DNA from: Olleya namhaensis
GTDB taxonomy: Bacteria; Bacteroidota; Bacteroidia; Flavobacteriales; Flavobacteriaceae
Length of the DNA: 64,000 bases
Direction of reading: 5' to 3'
NCBI RefSeq assembly: GCF_900114005.1
Contig: NZ_FORM01000002.1
Coordinates: forward strand, 124,001 to 188,000
Part shown: one piece after another, positions 59,666-64,000 of the stretch
Layout: the number at the start of each line of letters is the position of its first letter
How positions within the stretch are numbered: the stretch's first letter is position 1
Made by a program: the position numbers and the translations under genes
Notes under the pieces: model-generated
The model's input: only the letters and a program-made list of their open reading frames with translations
What the model was told of the DNA's origin: nothing
Databases searched by the model: none

Positions 59666-62600
59666 TTAATTAATGGTTACTTTTTTAGAAAGTACACGAC
59701 CATCTTTTAATGTTACATCTACGATATAAACACCTGTACTCAAATTATTCAATTTCACTCCTGAACTCGCCTGAGTAGCATTTACATTAGACAAACGCAT
59801 TACACTCTGACCTAACATATTAATTAAATTCAACCCTTTTATATCTTGATCTAATCCTTTAATGTGTAATTGATTTAGGTTGTTATTCACAAATATTGAA
59901 ACATTGTTTATTGCTTCAAAATCCTCATTAGATAATGACTGCTCCATTTGAAAAACAATTTTTAAACGATCCGCATCGTCACCAGCTTGAGCAGTAAAAT
60001 TATAATCTCCTGATCGTAAATCGTGATAAACACCTTCCAAACTATCATATATATAAATCTCTTGAGAAGCATCTATATTTTTAGTTTCTGTCATTTTTAT
60101 AGTATACATCGCTACTGCTTCACTTTTCAATCTTAAAGCAACTTCCTTGTCAGATTGAATAGTAGAATACCCTTGAATAATATAATCTTCTCCATCTAAA
60201 GTAGATAATAAATCATTTGCAAAAACTTCACTAGCTCTAGCATCATACCCATAATCAAAAGCATCATCATTAATATCCTCTCCAAAACCAAATAACAATT
60301 CTCTACTTAGGTCATTAGACGTTACAAACTCTAATCTTATTATCTGAAGTTCGGATGCTTCAGTCTCTTGGTCCGCAACAGCAGTCGTTCTTAAAAATTC
60401 TGATTCTCCCGAAGCTTCTGTCTTAAAAACTCTTTGACTATTATTAAATTCTACATTACCACTTCCAACAATCTCCGCCATAAAACCTTGTGCAACTGCA
60501 ATATATCTTTCAGGTGTTTTAAGACCCGCTGCACCACCAGTAGTTGCTCCATCTAAACCTACAAATTGATACGCCTTTGTACCTCCAATTTTATTTAAAG
60601 TAGCATATCCTGCTTGGTATTGACTTAACACATGACTTTCTCCAGCCCATTGCTCCCAGAAATAAACAGCTCCATTAATAATTCCTGCGTTATCATCTAT
60701 AAATGCATGAACATCTAATGCTGAAGGATAAGGATTACCTAATAAATATTCAGTTTTACTTGTACCTCCTACAGAACCGGGACCTCCTGTATCATTTACA
60801 CTTACTAAAATTTCTCCATTATTTGGCTTACCTTCAAATATGTATTGAAAATCACCACTTCCAACACCTGTTCCTTTTTGCGTATAGCCCACACCTGGTT
60901 CTATTGGAGACGATTCATTTAAGCCAGCCCAATCATAATAGGTTACTCCATTTTTAAAAGTATATAACCAATAGGTACTTAATGTCGCTGGCGTTGTTAC
61001 CGCAGGAGAATATCCATTAGTAAACTGAATAGGACCATTAGCATCCCTTAACATATCAATTGAAAAATCTGTATTATTTGAAGTTGTACTTTCCACACCT
61101 ACTGGCGAGCTCCAATAATTATATCTAAATAAATTACTAGTCCCTTCTTGACGTCTCACTATGTTACCAGAACTTGTTACTTTTAATTCACTTAGTTTAG
61201 TTTGCACTAATTGAGACTCTTCTTTTAAAATTAAAACCCCATTTAATTCTAAATACCAATAGTTATTGATTTCGTTACTTCCGTTAACAATAAGTCTTTT
61301 ATTTTCATCTATAATCAATCCTAAATGTGTGTGTGACGCATTTGTTGTAACTCTGTTTTTTATATGAACTATGGACCAATCTTTATTTGGTAAATTTTCA
61401 ATATCCCAAACATCTCCATGTAACCATGTACTCTCATCAATCCATGGTCCATTAGAAACACTCTCATAAGGCATTGGAGCGGTTTGTTCTTGAACAGTCG
61501 TAATATGATTTAATTTTAAAACGTGAGAATTATTAGACTCGTCATAAGTTACACCATTAACAATATTTGTCATTGGATAGTAAGCTTCTAAGGCTGACCA
61601 AGGTACTGAAGCTCCTGATGTAAAATCTATAATATCTTTCTCTATTACAGTTCCTCTAATAGTACCTGCATTATTTTTAATTTCTTGATACACCATACTC
61701 TGTAATTGATCTGATGTTAAAGCTTCTTTAAAAACTCTAACTTCGTCAATATTACCATCTAAATGCCCAAAACCTGCCTCACTTGTATTTGTAGGATATC
61801 TTCCTACAGTAAATTCTCTTCCAGAATATATATGATCTGAACCATTAAAATTTTTAGTCAATAAAACTGAATTTAATAATGGATCAGTTTCTGTACCAAC
61901 TAGTTCTCCATTAACATATAACTTAATTGAAGATGTTGCAGCGTCAAAAACACCTGCTATGTGATACCATACATCACTTTCAATTTTCAAATTAAGTAAA
62001 GGGTCAGGCGAAGCTGTAAAATTATTACTTGGATAATTGCTAGAGGATGTAACTTGATCCTGAGTAAGAACAATAAAGTTTGGCACTCTACCATTACTAA
62101 TATAAATACGCATATTTTCTTGACCCGCAATACTAAATAAGTTGGGCAAAGCGTTATTATCTCCTTCTATTTTAACCCAAGCCATAATTGTTGCTTTAGA
62201 CCAATCACTAATAAAATTAGGCGCATCTAAATAATCATCAACTCCGTCAAAATCAATTGTATTTGACCCTACAAAACCAGTATTATCATCTCTATAATCT
62301 AAATCTCCTCCGGTAGACGCATCCGCATCAAAATCTCCAAAAGAACTAACTAAATTCGGCACATCTCCAATTGTTACTTCATCATTAGAATCATAAACAG
62401 CAGAAATAACATCAAAGTTATCATCTAGTCCATCTCCATCAGAATCTGTATTAGCTACAATATTAGCATGTCCATTTTCATTAATATCTAAAATACCATC
62501 ATTATCAGTATCTGTATCTAAGTAGTCAGGTAAATCTGTACCATCCGTATTTACGGGCGTAAATCCTGAACCATAATTTGTATATAATCCATTAGAACCT

Positions 62601-63619
62601 ACAACACCACTTGGCGCTAAATAACCGGTAGTTGTTTGTGCTTCTACATTATCAGGTATTCCGTCCTCATCAACATCTATATCTAATTGTGGCTGACATA
62701 AAAAGCTGTAAGCAAATCCATCTAAACCATGAGGATCATGAGTCCCTCCTACTAACGCTCCTGCCGTCACGATATGTCTAATCTCAACATGACTAACTAA
62801 TTCACTAGTTACAAAACCAATTGTATTTTCAATATTTTGACCAGCCGAAACAACTCCCTTTGAAACTCCATTTGCATCAAACAACTCAATAACACCAACT
62901 AAGTCATCTCCAAAATAAGTATCACTATAATAGGCTATTAAATCCCCATCTGCATACACCTCGTAATTCATTACTCCCGCACCTGCATTGGTATCATAAG
63001 CATCAACAAAATCAAAACTAAATGAAGCCACAGGCTCCGTAAAATTTATGTGTACTGAATAAAAATCACCAGTTTCAGCAGCAACTTCTGGCTTAACATA
63101 AAGACCATGAGATGGACCATCTCCAGAAGTAAAACCAGCACTTGTAGTTGTTCTAAACAAATTAATTCTAGGAGAACTTGTTCTTCTATAATAATTATCT
63201 TCAAAAGACAAAGTACCATTAGCAAAAGTACCGACGCTAGTATTTGCAGAACCAGCAGTCCAAGAAGACGCCGGAAAAGAAAAATCAGAAGCACCATTAA
63301 GCACTGTTAAAGATTGCCCTCTACTAAACACTTCCTCTTGGTATCCAGATTCTTGATATCCTAATCCATTGGTGTTAGCACTGATTGTAAAAACTTTATA
63401 TTGATTAAGCTTCCAAGCTATTTGATCTGTTTGCGGACTAGCAGCTCCTGCAATAGCAGGACACTCAACAGTATCAAGTATACCATCATTATCATCGTCA
63501 ACATCTAGTCGATCAACAATACCGTCATTGTCAAAATCTGATTCTTGTGCTTGTGTTGTAAAAGAGACACAAAACATGGCGCATAAAAGCACACTGAAAA
63601 ACAAAGTAGTTTTCTTCAT
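59666..63619 (-). CDS. Large T9SS-secreted surface protein (TSP3 repeats, LamG, T9SS sorting domain)
   Basis: 1317 residues. Signal peptide (about 1-24, ending TTQAQ). Thrombospondin type-3 calcium-binding repeats at about 26-50 (DFDNDGIVDRLDVDDDNDG) and again at about 305-430 (DVDEDGIPDNVE, DTDNDGILDINENG, DTDSDGDGLDD). A lectin-like LamG/concanavalin-type domain lies at about 450-650 (WVKIEGDNNALPNLFSIAG, WYHIAGVFDAATSSIKLYVNG). The C-terminal 75 residues are a type A T9SS sorting domain (LHIKGLDQDIKGLNLINMLG ... LSTGVYIVDVTLKDGRVLSKK). Predicted to be exported through the machinery that includes GldKLMN and to act in adhesion or carbohydrate binding. Perfect promoter at 63682-63689. Confidence 0.93.
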   Translation of the reverse strand: MKKTTLFFSVLLCAMFCVSFTTQAQESDFDNDGIVDRLDVDDDNDGILDTVECPAIAGAASPQTDQIAWKLNQYKVFTISANTNGLGYQESGYQEEVFSRGQSLTVLNGASDFSFPASSWTAGSANTSVGTFANGTLSFEDNYYRRTSSPRINLFRTTTSAGFTSGDGPSHGLYVKPEVAAETGDFYSVHINFTEPVASFSFDFVDAYDTNAGAGVMNYEVYADGDLIAYYSDTYFGDDLVGVIELFDANGVSKGVVSAGQNIENTIGFVTSELVSHVEIRHIVTAGALVGGTHDPHGLDGFAYSFLCQPQLDIDVDEDGIPDNVEAQTTTGYLAPSGVVGSNGLYTNYGSGFTPVNTDGTDLPDYLDTDTDNDGILDINENGHANIVANTDSDGDGLDDNFDVISAVYDSNDEVTIGDVPNLVSSFGDFDADASTGGDLDYRDDNTGFVGSNTIDFDGVDDYLDAPNFISDWSKATIMAWVKIEGDNNALPNLFSIAGQENMRIYISNGRVPNFIVLTQDQVTSSSNYPSNNFTASPDPLLNLKIESDVWYHIAGVFDAATSSIKLYVNGELVGTETDPLLNSVLLTKNFNGSDHIYSGREFTVGRYPTNTSEAGFGHLDGNIDEVRVFKEALTSDQLQSMVYQEIKNNAGTIRGTVIEKDIIDFTSGASVPWSALEAYYPMTNIVNGVTYDESNNSHVLKLNHITTVQEQTAPMPYESVSNGPWIDESTWLHGDVWDIENLPNKDWSIVHIKNRVTTNASHTHLGLIIDENKRLIVNGSNEINNYWYLELNGVLILKEESQLVQTKLSELKVTSSGNIVRRQEGTSNLFRYNYWSSPVGVESTTSNNTDFSIDMLRDANGPIQFTNGYSPAVTTPATLSTYWLYTFKNGVTYYDWAGLNESSPIEPGVGYTQKGTGVGSGDFQYIFEGKPNNGEILVSVNDTGGPGSVGGTSKTEYLLGNPYPSALDVHAFIDDNAGIINGAVYFWEQWAGESHVLSQYQAGYATLNKIGGTKAYQFVGLDGATTGGAAGLKTPERYIAVAQGFMAEIVGSGNVEFNNSQRVFKTEASGESEFLRTTAVADQETEASELQIIRLEFVTSNDLSRELLFGFGEDINDDAFDYGYDARASEVFANDLLSTLDGEDYIIQGYSTIQSDKEVALRLKSEAVAMYTIKMTETKNIDASQEIYIYDSLEGVYHDLRSGDYNFTAQAGDDADRLKIVFQMEQSLSNEDFEAINNVSIFVNNNLNQLHIKGLDQDIKGLNLINMLGQSVMRLSNVNATQASSGVKLNNLSTGVYIVDVTLKDGRVLSKKVTIN

Positions 63620-63681
63620 AGGTTAAAATATTAGATTTGAGGGATAAATCATTCTCTCGGGCAAAGAAAACGATTATGATA

Positions 63682-63689
63682 CAAAAGTA
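63682..63689 (-). promoter_or_regulatory. Promoter of the T9SS-secreted protein gene, -7 element
   Basis: TACTTTTG on the minus strand, perfect TANNTTTG; +1 about 63677, leader about 58 nt. Confidence 0.5.
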
Positions 63690-63818
63690 ACTTTTACCAA
63701 TGCTTAAAAAAAACTAACCCGCTTAAACGCAATAATAACCGCTAAAAAACACAAATATGCGTATATAATCGCCAAACAACACCACTAAGTGGTTGTTAGT
63801 CAACCAAAAAACATTTAA

Positions 63819-64000
63819 CTACTGGTTAAGTCTATTGTAATAAAATGCAGGCAATAACAACAACAATAAGATGGGCTGAATCAAAAAGCGTCTGATATTA
63901 AAAAAGAGATAATAGTTTTCTTGTTTAGGATCTAGTACGTAAAAAAGAAACAACGGAATTAGAATACAAAAAGAAACACCATACACTAACGCAGAAAACT
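63819..64000 (-). CDS. Membrane protein, C-terminal fragment at the window edge
   Basis: About 60 codons enter from the right edge and stop at 63819-63821 (TAG on the minus strand). They encode two hydrophobic segments (SALVYGVSFCILIPLFLFYV and RRFLIQPILLLLLPAFYY) separated by a short polar loop, DPKQENYYLFFN. Nothing more can be said without the upstream part. Confidence 0.6.
   Translation of the reverse strand, partial: FSALVYGVSFCILIPLFLFYVLDPKQENYYLFFNIRRFLIQPILLLLLLPAFYYNRLNQ

Overview
The window comes from an AT-rich marine-type member of the Flavobacteriaceae (Bacteroidota). The evidence is a gldKLMN gliding/type IX secretion operon, a large protein with a C-terminal T9SS sorting domain, housekeeping promoters of the Bacteroidota type (TANNTTTG), very few Shine-Dalgarno sequences, and several families largely confined to this group. 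No CRISPR array, prophage or insertion sequence was seen.

Layout. 1-6 kb: housekeeping genes (partial TonB-dependent receptor, der, era, a SpoU-type RNA methyltransferase, two small exported or lipoprotein genes). 5.9-32.2 kb: a dense block of stress-type accessory genes: YceI, cardiolipin synthase, patatin, a multi-PAS histidine kinase with a response regulator carrying a CRP-type output domain, YtxH/holin-like envelope proteins, a split sigma factor, BON proteins, Dps, HdeD, DUF1269, DUF2238, an MgtC-like protein, three small paralogous helical proteins and three oleate-hydratase paralogues. 32.3-43 kb: an initiator tRNA, an LRR protein, an RND efflux operon, an ABC-F ATPase and a FAD oxidoreductase. 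43-51.6 kb: gldKLMN, an arginase-like protein with degraded metal ligands, and topA. 51.7-59.4 kb: a miaB-lipoprotein-sigma54 activator-lptE-TPR-secG operon, then groESL with a sigma-54-like promoter. 59.6-64 kb: a giant T9SS-secreted surface protein and the end of a membrane protein.

Main discovery. The accessory block is tied together by one cis-regulatory architecture. A palindrome TGAC-N4-GTCA (consensus TGACCTAGGTCA) stands upstream of nearly every transcription unit between 6.9 and 30.6 kb. In twelve promoters its centre lies exactly 29.5 bp before the first T of a TANNTTTG/A -7 element; a thirteenth, divergent one is within 1 bp of that. If that T is -12, the palindrome is centred at -41.5, the classical class II position of CRP/FNR activators. 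The window encodes a plausible activator: the response regulator at 12876-13946 with CRP-type cNMP and HTH domains. It overlaps a kinase whose first PAS domain has a FixL-like region and a histidine that may align with the haem ligand. I infer a membrane/lipid and oxidative stress regulon, with triplicated Met-type oleate hydratases, cardiolipin synthase, patatin, Dps, BON and sigma factor genes as its output. The regulator-operator link is inference; the sites and their spacing are read directly from the sequence.
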